Of a DNA stretch of 64,000 nucleotides, positions 1-8,143 are shown piece after piece; position 1 is the first letter of the stretch; each line of letters starts with the position of its first letter. The stretch spans positions 3,732,001 through 3,796,000 of the forward strand of contig NC_015677.1 in NCBI RefSeq assembly GCF_000215705.1. The letters are read 5' to 3'. Under the pieces are notes generated by a model. The model was given only the letters and a program-made list of their open reading frames with translations. It made no database searches and was not told the origin of the DNA. This DNA is from Ramlibacter tataouinensis TTB310. Its GTDB lineage: Bacteria > Pseudomonadota > Gammaproteobacteria > Burkholderiales > Burkholderiaceae_C. The translations under genes and the position numbers were made by a program.

Positions 1-313
1 AGACGATGTCCTTGCCGGCCTTGTGGCAGCGGCGCAGCATCTCGATGAAGGGCACGGCGCGCTGGCGCAGGCTGATGGCCTCGAAACGCGGCGGCACCTC
101 GCCCTTGGCCTGCGCCTCCTCGATGGCCGCCTTCTGGTCGGCCTCTTCTTTCGCGACGGCGTGCTCCAGCGCGCTGATGGCGCCGGGCATCTCCGGCGGC
201 TGCAGGATGCCCTGGGGCGCCGGGTCCTTGCCGATGATCTGCAGGATCTGCCGGCCGTTGGGCTCCAGCATGATGAGGTCGCCCGCGGCCTTGGATTTGA
301 ATTTGTAGAGCAT
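1..313 (-). CDS. DUF1840 family protein (partial, C-terminus outside window)
   Basis: The minus strand reads from an ATG at 313 without a stop to the window edge, giving about 104 residues that begin MLYKFKSKAAGDLIMLEPNG. This opening and the following 'RQILQIIGKDPAPQGIL' resemble the small DUF1840 proteins common in Burkholderiales, whose function is unknown. A charged, Glu/Ala-rich helix lies around residues 50-75. The ATG overlaps the stop codon of the upstream cyclopropane synthase gene by one base (TGATG), so the two are probably translationally coupled. The C-terminal end is missing, so full length cannot be judged. The family call is from memory of the N-terminal motif. Confidence 0.72.
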   Translation of the reverse strand, partial: MLYKFKSKAAGDLIMLEPNGRQILQIIGKDPAPQGILQPPEMPGAISALEHAVAKEEADQKAAIEEAQAKGEVPPRFEAISLRQRAVPFIEMLRRCHKAGKDIV

Positions 314-1578
314 CAGCTGGGGTACATGTACTCGCGAGTGAAGGGGTAGGTGGACTGGGCGCCGCGCAGCGCGCCGGTGCTCATGTTGCCGTCGGGACGG
401 GCGGCGAGGATCTGGTGCAGCGAGATCCATCCGCGTTCGAAGGACATGGCGCAGCCGGCCAGGTACAGCCGGTAGGCCCGCAGCACCTTGCCCGCTTCGG
501 CGGCGCGGCCGGTGCGCTCGAGCACCCGCGCCGCGTCCGGCAGGTGCGACTCCAGGGCGTCCGACCAGGCCCACAGCGTGCGGGCGTAATGCGGCCGCAG
601 GTTCTCGGTGTCCAGCATCTCCAGCCCGGCGCCCGCCAGGTCGCGCAGCACCTGGCTGGTGTGCAGCAGCTCGCCGCCCGGGAAGATGTACTTGCCGATG
701 AAGTCGCCCATGCCCGCGCCCAGCTGGCCGGGGTGGACGCTGGCGGCCGTGATGCCGTGGTTCATCGCCAGCCCGCCGGGTTTGAGCAGCCGCTGGATCT
801 TGGCGAAGTACAGGGGCATGTTGGCCTGGCCCACGTGCTCGAACATGCCGACCGAGGCGATCTTGTCGAAGCCCTGCGATTCGTTCAGCTCGCGGTAGTC
901 CATGAGATGGATGCGCACGCGCCCGCGCAGGCCCTTCTCCTCGATCAGCCGGTGGACGTGGGCGTGCTGGTTCTTCGACAACGTGATGCCGGTGGCCTGC
1001 ACGCCGTAGTGCTCGGCGGCCCACAGCAGCAGCCCGCCCCAGCCGGCGCCTATGTCCAGGAAGCGCTCGCCCGCGCGCAGCATCAGCTTGCGGCAGATGT
1101 GGTCCAGCTTGGCCTCCTGCGCCTGCGCCAGCGACATCCCCGGCTCGCGGTAGTAGGCGCAGGAGTAGACGCGGCGCGGGTCCAGCCACAGCGCGTAGAA
1201 GTCGTCCGAGACGTCGTAATGGAACTGGATTTGCCGGGCGTCGCGCTGCGGCGAGTGCGCGGCCAGCGACTTGGCGCGGCGCATCATCTGCGTCCACCAG
1301 CCGGTGTCGCTGGCGACCGGGCTGCCGGGCAGCAGGTGGGCGGCCGCCAGCATGATGTCGCGCATGGACCCTTCGATGCCGACGCGGTTCTCGACGTAAT
1401 CCTCGGCCAGCTGGCCGATCTGTCCGGCCGACAGCGTGGCCAGCGCGGGCCAGTCGGAGAACCTCAGGATCACGGCCGCATTGGCGGGGCCGGCGCGCCG
1501 GCCGCCCGGCAGTTGCAGCGCGACCGTCACCGGGGAGCCGGCCAGCTGGGCCTCGATCCTGCGGATGATTGCGTCCAT
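313..1578 (-). CDS. cfa: Cyclopropane-fatty-acyl-phospholipid synthase family methyltransferase
   Basis: Likely transfers the methyl group of S-adenosylmethionine to the double bond of unsaturated membrane phospholipid acyl chains at the inner face of the membrane. About 421 residues. A class I SAM-binding motif (FLDIGAGWGGLL) lies near residues 170-182, followed by ATGITLSKNQ, and the family motif VGMFEHVG near 240. The longest frame opens with TTG at 1614; I chose ATG at 1578 (MDAIIRRIEAQL) because it is the first ATG and the extra 12 residues look non-coding. It overlaps the DUF1840 gene by one base. Members of this family include true CFA synthases and related lipid methyltransferases, and the exact substrate is not certain. 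Confidence 0.85.
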   Translation of the reverse strand: MDAIIRRIEAQLAGSPVTVALQLPGGRRAGPANAAVILRFSDWPALATLSAGQIGQLAEDYVENRVGIEGSMRDIMLAAAHLLPGSPVASDTGWWTQMMRRAKSLAAHSPQRDARQIQFHYDVSDDFYALWLDPRRVYSCAYYREPGMSLAQAQEAKLDHICRKLMLRAGERFLDIGAGWGGLLLWAAEHYGVQATGITLSKNQHAHVHRLIEEKGLRGRVRIHLMDYRELNESQGFDKIASVGMFEHVGQANMPLYFAKIQRLLKPGGLAMNHGITAASVHPGQLGAGMGDFIGKYIFPGGELLHTSQVLRDLAGAGLEMLDTENLRPHYARTLWAWSDALESHLPDAARVLERTGRAAEAGKVLRAYRLYLAGCAMSFERGWISLHQILAARPDGNMSTGALRGAQSTYPFTREYMYPS

Positions 1579-1690
1579 TCGTAAATTCTGGGCGGCCGCG
1601 GCCTCAGCCGTCAATGCGCCGGGATGTAGGACGGCATCGCATTCGCCGTCGCGCAGGGCTCGGCCGCTCGATTGACGCCGATTGATTGAG

Positions 1691-1705
1691 GCTTAAACTA
1701 TTTAG
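1691..1705. promoter_or_regulatory. Candidate MarR operator upstream of the regulator gene
   Basis: An AT-rich patch in otherwise GC-rich DNA holds the inverted repeat TAAA-CTA-TTTA just upstream of the MarR-family gene and downstream of the divergent cfa start. MarR proteins commonly repress their own promoters through short AT-rich palindromes. The arms are only 4 bp, so this is a weak call. Confidence 0.25.
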
Positions 1706-1727
1706 GGAGCAAATTTCAAGGACGCCC

Positions 1728-2204
1728 ATGGACATGGAAGCCCGCGCGCACAGCGAGCACCCCGAGGCCCTGCGCCTCTGGCTGCGCCTGCTGACCTGCA
1801 CGCAGATCGTGGAGAAGCAGGTGCGCACCCGTCTGCGCGAGCGCTTCGGCATCACGCTGCCGCGGTTCGACCTGATGGCCCAGCTGGAACGCGCGCCCGA
1901 AGGCCTGAAGATGAACGAGCTGTCGCGCCGCATGATGGTCACCGGCGGCAACGTGACCGGCATCACCGACCAGCTGGTGGCCGAAGGGCTGGTCGACCGG
2001 CAGGACGTGGAAGGCGACCGCCGTGCCTGGCGCGTGCGCCTGACGCCCAAGGGCCGCAAGCTGTTCCACGAGATGGCCGCCCAGCACGAGCAATGGATCG
2101 TGGAGGCCTTCGCCAGCCTCAACGACAAGGACCTCGCCACGCTGCACCGGCTGCTAGGCAAGGTCAAGGACACCGCCCGCGAACACGGCCCCGCCGTGGT
2201 CTGA
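1728..2204 (+). CDS. MarR family transcriptional regulator
   Basis: A 158-residue winged-helix DNA-binding protein, the usual MarR length. The region around residues 30-110 reads as the MarR fold: 'RFDLMAQLERAPEGLKMNEL' then 'MMVTGGNVTGITDQL' (recognition helix) and the wing 'DRQDVEGDRRAWRVRLTPKG' with the typical D-x-R-x-x-x-v-x-L-T-x-x-G signature. The longest frame opens at a TTG at 1686, but ATG 1728 has AAGGA five bases upstream and is preferred. It sits 20 bp before an aryl-CoA ligase gene on the same strand. MarR proteins next to such ligases often sense the aryl acid or its CoA thioester, so it probably controls that gene. Confidence 0.88.
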   Translation: MDMEARAHSEHPEALRLWLRLLTCTQIVEKQVRTRLRERFGITLPRFDLMAQLERAPEGLKMNELSRRMMVTGGNVTGITDQLVAEGLVDRQDVEGDRRAWRVRLTPKGRKLFHEMAAQHEQWIVEAFASLNDKDLATLHRLLGKVKDTAREHGPAVV

Positions 2205-2224
2205 ACCTTCCCCCAGGAGCCCGC

Positions 2225-3835
2225 ATGTCCGCCCAGACCGACCACTTCGTCCACGACCGCCTGCCGCCGCGCTCCCAGTGGCCGCAGCTGCGCTACGACC
2301 TGCCCGAGCTGCGCCTGCCCGATCGGCTCAACCTGGCGGAGGAGCTGCTGGACAAGGCGGCGGCCAAGGGCTGGGCCGACCGGCCCCTGCTGCGCTCGCC
2401 GCGCGTCACGCTCACCTATGCGCAGGCGCGCGAGCGCGTGGACCGCATCGCGCGGGTGCTCACCGAGGACCTGGGCCTGGTGCCCGGCAACCGCGTGCTG
2501 CTGCGGGGCGGCAACTCCGTCGGCATGGCGCTGTCCTGGCTGGCCGTGGTCAAGGCCGGGCTGGTCGCGGTCGCCACCATGCCCCTGCTGCGCGCGCGCG
2601 AGCTGGGCGACATCATCGACAAGGCCCAGCCCGCGGCCGCCCTGTGCGACGCCCGGCTGCTGGACGAGCTCGAGCAGGCGCGCCAGGGCCGGCCCGGCCT
2701 GCGGCAGGTGGTGAGGTTCAATGCGCCGGACGACCCGCAGGACCTGGGCGCGCTGTGCGCCGCCAAGCCCGGCGACCTGCCGCCCTGCCCCACGGCGGCC
2801 GACGACATCGCGCTGATGGCCTTCACCTCGGGCACCACGGGCAAGCCCAAGGCCGCGGTGCACACGCACCGCGACGTGCTGGCGGCCTGCGAGGCCTGGC
2901 CGCGGCATGTGCTGCGGGCCACGCCCGACGACGTGGTGGTCGGCTCGCCGCCGCTGGCCTTCACTTTCGGCCTGGGCGGGCTGCTGGTGTTCCCGATGTG
3001 GGCCGGCGCCTCGGTGTACTTCGCCGACACGCCCTACACGCCCGAAAGCCTGGTGCGCACCCTCCACGAGGCCGGCGCCACCATCTGCTACACCGCGCCC
3101 ACCTTCTACCGCCAGATGGCCCCATGGGCGCGCGAGCTGGGCGTCGGCCGCCTGCGCATCTGCGTCAGCGCCGGCGAGGGCCTGCCGGATGCCACGCGCC
3201 AGCTGTGGAAGCAGGCCAGCGGCATCGAGATGCTGGACGGCATAGGCGCCACCGAGATGTTCCACATCTTCATCTCCTCGGCCGGCGAGCAGGTGCGCCG
3301 CGGCGCCATCGGCCAGGTCGTGCCCGGCTACCAGGCGAAGGTCGTGGACGACCAGGGCAAGGAGGTGCCGCGCGGCACCGTGGGCAAGCTGGCGGTGATC
3401 GGCCCCACCGGCTGCCGCTACCTGGACGACCCCCGCCAGGCCAACTACGTGAAGGACGGCTGGAACCACCCGGGCGACGCCTTCGTGCAGGACCCCGACG
3501 GCTACTTCTTCTACCAGGCGCGCACCGACGACATGATCATCACGGCTGGCTACAACGTCGGGGGGCCGGAGGTCGAGGATGCGCTGCTGCGCCACCCGGC
3601 GGTGGCCGAGTGCGGCGTCGTGGGCAAGCCCGACGAGGAGCGCGGCATGATCGTCAAGGCCTTCTGCGTGCTCAAGCCCGGGCACGTGGGCGACGAGGCC
3701 ATGGTCCGGGCGCTGCAGGAGCACGTGAAGTCCACCATCGCTCCCTACAAGTACCCGCGCGAGATCGAGTTCGTCGCCGGCCTGCCGCGCACCGAGACCG
3801 GCAAGCTGCAGCGCTTCCGGCTGCGCCAGGCCTGA
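2225..3835 (+). CDS. AMP-dependent aryl/acyl-CoA ligase (benzoate- or aminobenzoate-CoA ligase-like)
   Basis: Activates a carboxylic acid with ATP to an acyl-adenylate and then forms the CoA thioester. About 536 residues, usual for benzoate/2-aminobenzoate-CoA ligases. The P-loop-like A3 motif FTSGTTGKPK is at about residues 200-209, the adenylate-binding region 'GIGATEMFHIFIS' near 340, and the C-terminal domain carries 'ARTDDMIITAGYNVGGPEVE' and the catalytic lysine in ETGKLQRF near residue 526. ATG 2225 follows an AGGAG box. The longer in-frame extension back to 2093 overlaps the MarR gene and is discarded. The overall pattern favours the benzoate/aminobenzoate branch, but the substrate cannot be fixed from sequence. 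No ring-cleaving genes are nearby. Confidence 0.82.
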   Translation: MSAQTDHFVHDRLPPRSQWPQLRYDLPELRLPDRLNLAEELLDKAAAKGWADRPLLRSPRVTLTYAQARERVDRIARVLTEDLGLVPGNRVLLRGGNSVGMALSWLAVVKAGLVAVATMPLLRARELGDIIDKAQPAAALCDARLLDELEQARQGRPGLRQVVRFNAPDDPQDLGALCAAKPGDLPPCPTAADDIALMAFTSGTTGKPKAAVHTHRDVLAACEAWPRHVLRATPDDVVVGSPPLAFTFGLGGLLVFPMWAGASVYFADTPYTPESLVRTLHEAGATICYTAPTFYRQMAPWARELGVGRLRICVSAGEGLPDATRQLWKQASGIEMLDGIGATEMFHIFISSAGEQVRRGAIGQVVPGYQAKVVDDQGKEVPRGTVGKLAVIGPTGCRYLDDPRQANYVKDGWNHPGDAFVQDPDGYFFYQARTDDMIITAGYNVGGPEVEDALLRHPAVAECGVVGKPDEERGMIVKAFCVLKPGHVGDEAMVRALQEHVKSTIAPYKYPREIEFVAGLPRTETGKLQRFRLRQA

Positions 3836-3868
3836 GGGTGCCCGCCGCGCGGCCGCGATAATCGGCCC

Positions 3869-5101
3869 ATGCCTGCGTATTCATTCGAAGCCCTGGACGC
3901 CCAGGGCGCCACGCGCAAGGGCGTGATGGAGGCGGACACCGCCAAGGCGGCGCGCGGCCTGCTGCGCGCCCAGGCGCTGGTGCCGCTGCAGGTGGTGCCC
4001 GTGGTCACCGGCGCGGCGGCCAACGAGCGGCGCTTCGCCTGGGGGTCCGGCTGGCTGACCCGGCCGGTGTTCACGCCCACCAGCCTGGCCATCTGGACGC
4101 GCCAGCTGGCCGGGCTGATCGCCTCCGGGCTGCCGCTGGAGCGGGCGCTCACGGCCTTGACCGAGGAGGCCGACAACGAGCGCGAGCACCTGCTGCTGGC
4201 GGCGCTGCGCGCCGAGGTCAACGCCGGCTCGCCGTTCGCCAAGGCGCTGGCGCAGTTCCCGCGCGACTTCTCCGACATCTACGTGGCCGTCATCGGCGCC
4301 GGCGAGCAGAGCGGCCACCTGGGCCAGGTGCTGGAGCGCCTGGCCGACGACCTGGAGGACCGGCAGGCGCTCAAGGCCAAGCTGGTCGGCGCGGCCCTGT
4401 ACCCCGCCATCGTCACCGTGGTGGCCATCGCCATCGTGCTGTTCCTGGTCACCTACGTGGTGCCGCAGGTGGCCAACGTGTTCGCCGGCACCAAGCGCGC
4501 CCTGCCCTTCCTCACGGCCGCCATGCTGGGCCTGAGCGCCGCCGTGCGCGAGTGGGGCTGGCTGGGCGCGCTGCTGCTGGCCGGCGGCACGGTGGGCCTG
4601 CGGCTGGGCCTGCGCAACGAGGGTTTCCGCGAGCGCTTCGACGCCGGCTGGCTGCGCCTGCCCCTGGTGGGCCGGCTGGCGCGAGGCTACAACGCCGCCC
4701 GCTTCGCCAGCACCCTGGCCATGCTGGCCGGCGCCGGCGTGCCCATCCTCAAGGCCCTGCAGGCCGCCGGCGAGACCTTGAGCAACCGCTCCATGCGCGC
4801 CGACGCCATGGATGCCCTGGTGCTGGTGCGCGAGGGCGCGCCGCTGGCCTCGGCCCTGGCGCAGAAGAAGCGCTTCCCCGGGCTGCTGAGCATGTTCGCG
4901 CGCCTGGGCGAGCAGACCGGCCAGCTGCCGGTGATGCTGCAGCGCGCCGCCAACCAGCTGGGCACCGAGGTGCAGCGCCGCGCCATGCAGCTGGCCACCA
5001 TCCTGGAGCCGCTGCTGATCGTGGCCATGGGCCTGGTGGTGATGCTGATCGTGCTGGCCGTGCTGCTGCCCATCATCCAGCTCAACCAATGGGTGAGGTG
5101 A
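3869..5101 (+). CDS. gspF: Type II secretion system inner-membrane platform protein GspF
   Basis: The polytopic inner-membrane platform protein of the T2SS, which links the GspE ATPase to pseudopilus assembly. 410 residues, normal for GspF. It opens 'MPAYSFEALDAQGATRKGVM', a classic GspF N-terminus. Two T2SSF domains follow (about 70-195 and 275-400) with hydrophobic segments near 170-195 ('PAIVTVVAIAIVLFLVTYVV'), 220-245 and 380-405 ('LLIVAMGLVVMLIVLAVLL'). The domain signature 'IASGLPLERALTAL' is repeated as 'LAGAGVPILKALQAA'. It is isolated: all other gsp genes of the window lie at 36.5-46.3 kb. The next gene starts four bases after its stop, so it shares a transcript with a nucleotidase gene. 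Confidence 0.95.
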   Translation: MPAYSFEALDAQGATRKGVMEADTAKAARGLLRAQALVPLQVVPVVTGAAANERRFAWGSGWLTRPVFTPTSLAIWTRQLAGLIASGLPLERALTALTEEADNEREHLLLAALRAEVNAGSPFAKALAQFPRDFSDIYVAVIGAGEQSGHLGQVLERLADDLEDRQALKAKLVGAALYPAIVTVVAIAIVLFLVTYVVPQVANVFAGTKRALPFLTAAMLGLSAAVREWGWLGALLLAGGTVGLRLGLRNEGFRERFDAGWLRLPLVGRLARGYNAARFASTLAMLAGAGVPILKALQAAGETLSNRSMRADAMDALVLVREGAPLASALAQKKRFPGLLSMFARLGEQTGQLPVMLQRAANQLGTEVQRRAMQLATILEPLLIVAMGLVVMLIVLAVLLPIIQLNQWVR

Positions 5102-5105
5102 CGGC

Positions 5106-6002
5106 ATGGCGGCGACGCTCGACGACAAGCTGGTGGTGGCGATCTCCTCGCGCGCCCTGTTCAACTTGGAGGAGGAGAACCGCATCTTCGAAAGCGGCGA
5201 CGCCGCGGCCTACATGGCGCTGCAGCTGCAGCGGCTGGAGCTACCCGCCGCGCCGGGCATCGCCTTCTCGCTGATCAAGAAGCTGCTGGCCTTCAACGAC
5301 ACCTCCGACCAGCGGGTGCAGGTGGTGATCCTCTCGCGCAACGACCCGGTCTCGGGCATGCGCATCTTCCATTCGGGCGCTGCCAACCAGATCAAGCTCG
5401 AGCGCGGCGTGTTCACGCAAGGCCGCCCGCCGTTCCGTTACCTGCGGCCCTTGCGCGCGCACCTGTTCCTGTCGGCCAATGCCGAGGACGTGCGCGAGGC
5501 GCTCAACGCCGGCTTCCCGGCCGCGCGCGTGCTGACCGAATCGGCGCAGGCCGGCAACAACTACCCCGACGAGGTGCGCATCGCGTTCGACGGCGACGCC
5601 GTGCTGTTCTCCGACGAGGCCGAGCGCATCTTCCAGGACGAAGGCCTCGATGCCTTCCAGCAGCACGAGATCGCCAAGGCCGCGCAGCCGCTGCCCGAGG
5701 GCCCGTTCAAGCCCCTGCTCGCTGCGCTTCACCGGTTGCAGCGGGCCGGCACGCCCGCCATGAAGATCCGAACGGCGCTGGTGACGGCGCGCAGCGCGCC
5801 AGCCCACGAGCGGGCGCTGCGCACGCTCATGGCCTGGAACATCCAGGTGGACGAAGCCATGTTCCTCGGCGGCCTGCCCAAGGGCGAATTCCTGCGCGAA
5901 TTCGAGCCGGACTTCTTCTTCGACGACCAGACGCGGCACGTCGACCATGCGGCGCGGCACGTGCCGTCGGGGCATGTGGCTGGCGGGATCGTCAACCTGT
6001 AG
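5106..6002 (+). CDS. 5'-nucleotidase (NT5C1-like family)
   Basis: Likely a cytosolic 5'-nucleotidase that dephosphorylates nucleoside monophosphates. 298 residues. The N-terminus has 'VVAISSRALFNLEEEN', matching the conserved SSRALF-like motif of the family that includes vertebrate cytosolic 5'-nucleotidase 1A. A haloacid-dehalogenase-like acidic motif follows in 'AFDGDAVLFSDEAERIF' near residues 160-176, and 'FFFDDQTRHVDHAARHVPSG' closes the protein. There is no signal peptide or membrane segment. It starts four bases after gspF and is probably co-transcribed with it, although no functional link to secretion is evident. Confidence 0.8.
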   Translation: MAATLDDKLVVAISSRALFNLEEENRIFESGDAAAYMALQLQRLELPAAPGIAFSLIKKLLAFNDTSDQRVQVVILSRNDPVSGMRIFHSGAANQIKLERGVFTQGRPPFRYLRPLRAHLFLSANAEDVREALNAGFPAARVLTESAQAGNNYPDEVRIAFDGDAVLFSDEAERIFQDEGLDAFQQHEIAKAAQPLPEGPFKPLLAALHRLQRAGTPAMKIRTALVTARSAPAHERALRTLMAWNIQVDEAMFLGGLPKGEFLREFEPDFFFDDQTRHVDHAARHVPSGHVAGGIVNL

Positions 6003-6034
6003 GCGCACGCTCGATTCGCTCTGGCACCTGGGCG

Positions 6035-6068
6035 GGATCCGGGAGCGGGGTGCCCTGCTCCCGAATCC
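6035..6068. terminator. Hairpin between convergent genes (possible terminator)
   Basis: A 12-bp stem with one mismatch (GGATCCGGGAGC at 6035-6046 against GCTCCCGAATCC at 6057-6068) and a 10-base loop, 33 bp after the nucleotidase stop. There is no T-run, so it may stall polymerase or stabilise the 3' end rather than act as a classical intrinsic terminator. The rest of 6003-6193 shows no gene. Confidence 0.45.
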
Positions 6069-6193
6069 GGCAAACGCGTAGGCGCGCCTGCGTTGGAGCG
6101 CCTTTGCTCGTAGCGGGTTGGCGACGGCGGGCAGCCGCCGGCGTCAACCCGCGGAGCGAGCGCAGAACAGCATCACCAAAGACGATGCCTGCC

Positions 6194-7174
6194 TCATCGC
6201 CCCGCCCGCCCCCCACCCGGCCCGCGCGTCTCGCGCCGCGCGATCCACAGCGTGGAGGCGCAGATCACCGCGCCGCCCGCCAGGGTCCAGCGGCTGGGCC
6301 AGTCGCCGAACACCAGCCAGCCCAGGGCCGAGGCCCAGACCAGGTCCAGGAACTTCACCGACTGGGTGGCCGAGATGTCGGCGATGCTGAACGAGCGCGT
6401 CAGGCAGTAGTGGCCGGCGCTGCCCAGCATGCCGCACAGCAGGAACACGGCCCACTGCAGCGCGCTCGGCCACTGCCAACCCGACACCAGCGCCAGGGGC
6501 AGGCTGCACACGGCGACGGTGATGGACTGCCAGACCACGATCACGGTCGGCCGTTCGTAGCGGGTCAGCGCCTTGGTGATCAGGAAGGACGCGGCGAAGA
6601 TGGGCGAGGACGCCAGCATCAGCAGCGACCAGCCTCCGCCGCCCGCGCCCGACAGCTGGGGCGCCACCACGATCAGCACGCCGCCGAAGCCGATCAGCGC
6701 GGCCAGCCAGCGCTCCCAGCGCATGGGCTCCCGGAACACCAGCCAGGCGCCCAGCATGATGAAGATCGGCGTCGTGAAGCCGATCGCCGTGGTGTCGGCC
6801 AGGGTGATGTGCGGGATGGCCAGGAACCACAGGGCCAGGCCGAAGGTGTGGACGGCGCCGCGGGTGAACTGGCCGCCGATGTTGCGCGGCCGCCAGCTCG
6901 CCAGGCCGCCGCGCAGCACTAGCGGCGCCAGCACCACCAGGCCCATCAGGTAGCGCAGGAACTGGGTCTGGAACGGGCTGAGCTGCAGCGCCATGCCGCG
7001 CATCAGGGTGTTAAGCATCACGAACAGCGCTCCGGCCAGCAGGGACCACATCAGGCCGCGGACCGTGGCATCGAGCCGGCCGACGCGGCGCTGGGTGATG
7101 GCGGCGCGCCGCAGCAGGGCATGGCGGCGGGGCCGGTGGGCGCGTATTGCTGCAGCGCCGGGCTGTGTCTCCAT
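6194..7174 (-). CDS. EamA/DMT superfamily transporter (RhaT-type)
   Basis: An inner-membrane permease of the drug/metabolite transporter superfamily. 326 residues including a 35-residue Arg-rich N-terminal extension before the first membrane segment, so the true start may be a later codon. About ten hydrophobic helices form two EamA repeats (about 38-165 and 180-310), with the characteristic 'RGAVHTFGLALWFLAIPHITLADTTAIGF' region (quoted in part: RGAVHTFGLALWFLAI, then ITLADTTAI) in the first half and 'ADISATQSVKFLDLVWASAL' in the second. The substrate cannot be predicted. It is transcribed divergently from ribB, with the FMN riboswitch in between. Confidence 0.85.
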   Translation of the reverse strand: METQPGAAAIRAHRPRRHALLRRAAITQRRVGRLDATVRGLMWSLLAGALFVMLNTLMRGMALQLSPFQTQFLRYLMGLVVLAPLVLRGGLASWRPRNIGGQFTRGAVHTFGLALWFLAIPHITLADTTAIGFTTPIFIMLGAWLVFREPMRWERWLAALIGFGGVLIVVAPQLSGAGGGGWSLLMLASSPIFAASFLITKALTRYERPTVIVVWQSITVAVCSLPLALVSGWQWPSALQWAVFLLCGMLGSAGHYCLTRSFSIADISATQSVKFLDLVWASALGWLVFGDWPSRWTLAGGAVICASTLWIARRETRGPGGGRAGR

Positions 7175-7213
7175 GGCGGCAACTATAGAACCCCCCGCGG
7201 GCTAAAGTCGCGA

Positions 7214-7362
7214 GGTCTTCAGGGCGGGGTGGAATTCCCCACCGGCGGTAGGCGGCGAAAGCCGCGAGCCCGCGAGCGCCCCGCGGTCCGCCCGGGCCAC
7301 GGGGGTCAGCAGACTCAGTCAAATGCTGAGGCCGACGGTCACAGTCCGGATGAAAGAAGATT
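7214..7362 (+). promoter_or_regulatory. FMN riboswitch (RFN element)
   Basis: The leader of ribB contains the conserved RFN elements in order: TCTTCAGGGCGGGGTG at 7216-7231, CCCCACCGGCGGTA, GAGCCCGCGAGC, GGGTCAGCAGACT, and GCCGACGGTCACAGTCCGGA followed by TGAAAGAAGA. The outer closing stem is TCTTC (7216-7220) with GAAGA (7356-7360). FMN binding would turn down the riboflavin gene downstream. The expression platform probably includes the hairpin at 7389-7416. Confidence 0.95.
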
Positions 7363-7388
7363 CGCGGCGCCGCAGGGTGCCGCGATGT

Positions 7389-7416
7389 GCCGCCGCATGG
7401 CTTGCCGCGCGGCGGC
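7389..7416 (+). terminator. Hairpin in riboswitch expression platform
   Basis: A perfect 8-bp stem GCCGCCGC / GCGGCGGC with a 12-base loop between the FMN aptamer and ribB. A GTTTTTGTT run follows 16-24 bases later. It could be the terminator or sequestering arm controlled by the aptamer. The position supports this, but the alternative pairing was not computed. Confidence 0.4.
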
Positions 7417-7459
7417 GTCTTGCCTTGGAGCGTTTTTGTTCAACCGACAGGAGCGTTTC

Positions 7460-8125
7460 ATGACCCCCACCCTTTCCCCCGCCATTCCCCAGGCCGGCGA
7501 CATCACGCTGTCCTCCCTCCCCGAGATCCTGGCCCAGGTGGCCGCCGGCCGGCCCGTGCTGGTGCTGGACGACGCCGGCCGCGAGGACGAGGCCGACCTG
7601 GTCTGCGCGGCCGACCGCATCACGCCCGGCGTGATGGCGATGATGATCCGCGAGGGCAGCGGCATCGTCTGCCTGTGCATCCGGCCTGGCAAGGCCGGCG
7701 AGCTCAAGCTCAGGCCCATGGTCGAGGTGAACCGCTCGCGGCACGCGACCGCCTTCACCCAGTCCATCGAGGCGGCGCACGGCGTGAGCACCGGCGTGTC
7801 GGCCGCCGACCGGGTGCAGACCATCCAGTGCGCGCTGCGCTCCACCCTGGAGCGCAGCGAGATCGTCAGCCCCGGCCATGTGTTCCCCCTGGTCGCGCGC
7901 CCGGGCGGCGTGCTGGAGCGCGAGGGCCATACCGAGGCGGCCGTGGACCTGGCCGTGCTGGCGGGCTGCGCGCCGGCCGGCGTGCTGTGCGAGCTGATGA
8001 ACCCGGACGGCAGCATGGCCCGCGGCGCGCAGGTCCAGGCCTTCGCCCGCGCCCATGGCCTGCTGTGCACCACGGTGGAGGCGATCGCCGAATGGCGCCG
8101 CCGGCACCCGGCGGCCATGTGCTGA
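7460..8125 (+). CDS. ribB: 3,4-dihydroxy-2-butanone-4-phosphate synthase
   Basis: Converts ribulose 5-phosphate to 3,4-dihydroxy-2-butanone 4-phosphate and formate in riboflavin synthesis. 221 residues, close to E. coli RibB, and without the GTP cyclohydrolase II domain found in RibBA fusions. The active-site motif DDAGREDEADL lies at residues 37-47, 'IREGSGIVCLCI' near 70, 'SIEAAHGVSTGVSAADR' near 105-120, and 'GHVFPLVARPGGVLEREGHT' near 138-157. ATG 7460 follows ACAGGAG. The reading frame extends upstream to 7121 through the riboswitch, and that part is not coding. FMN feedback through the upstream riboswitch is expected. Confidence 0.95.
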   Translation: MTPTLSPAIPQAGDITLSSLPEILAQVAAGRPVLVLDDAGREDEADLVCAADRITPGVMAMMIREGSGIVCLCIRPGKAGELKLRPMVEVNRSRHATAFTQSIEAAHGVSTGVSAADRVQTIQCALRSTLERSEIVSPGHVFPLVARPGGVLEREGHTEAAVDLAVLAGCAPAGVLCELMNPDGSMARGAQVQAFARAHGLLCTTVEAIAEWRRRHPAAMC

Positions 8126-8143
8126 GGCGGAAGACCGCCGGGC

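Noticed and set aside
1604..3724. A 706-codon minus-strand open frame
   Set aside because: Antisense of the MarR gene and CoA ligase; low-complexity His/Ala/Arg composition. The plus-strand genes carry clear motifs.
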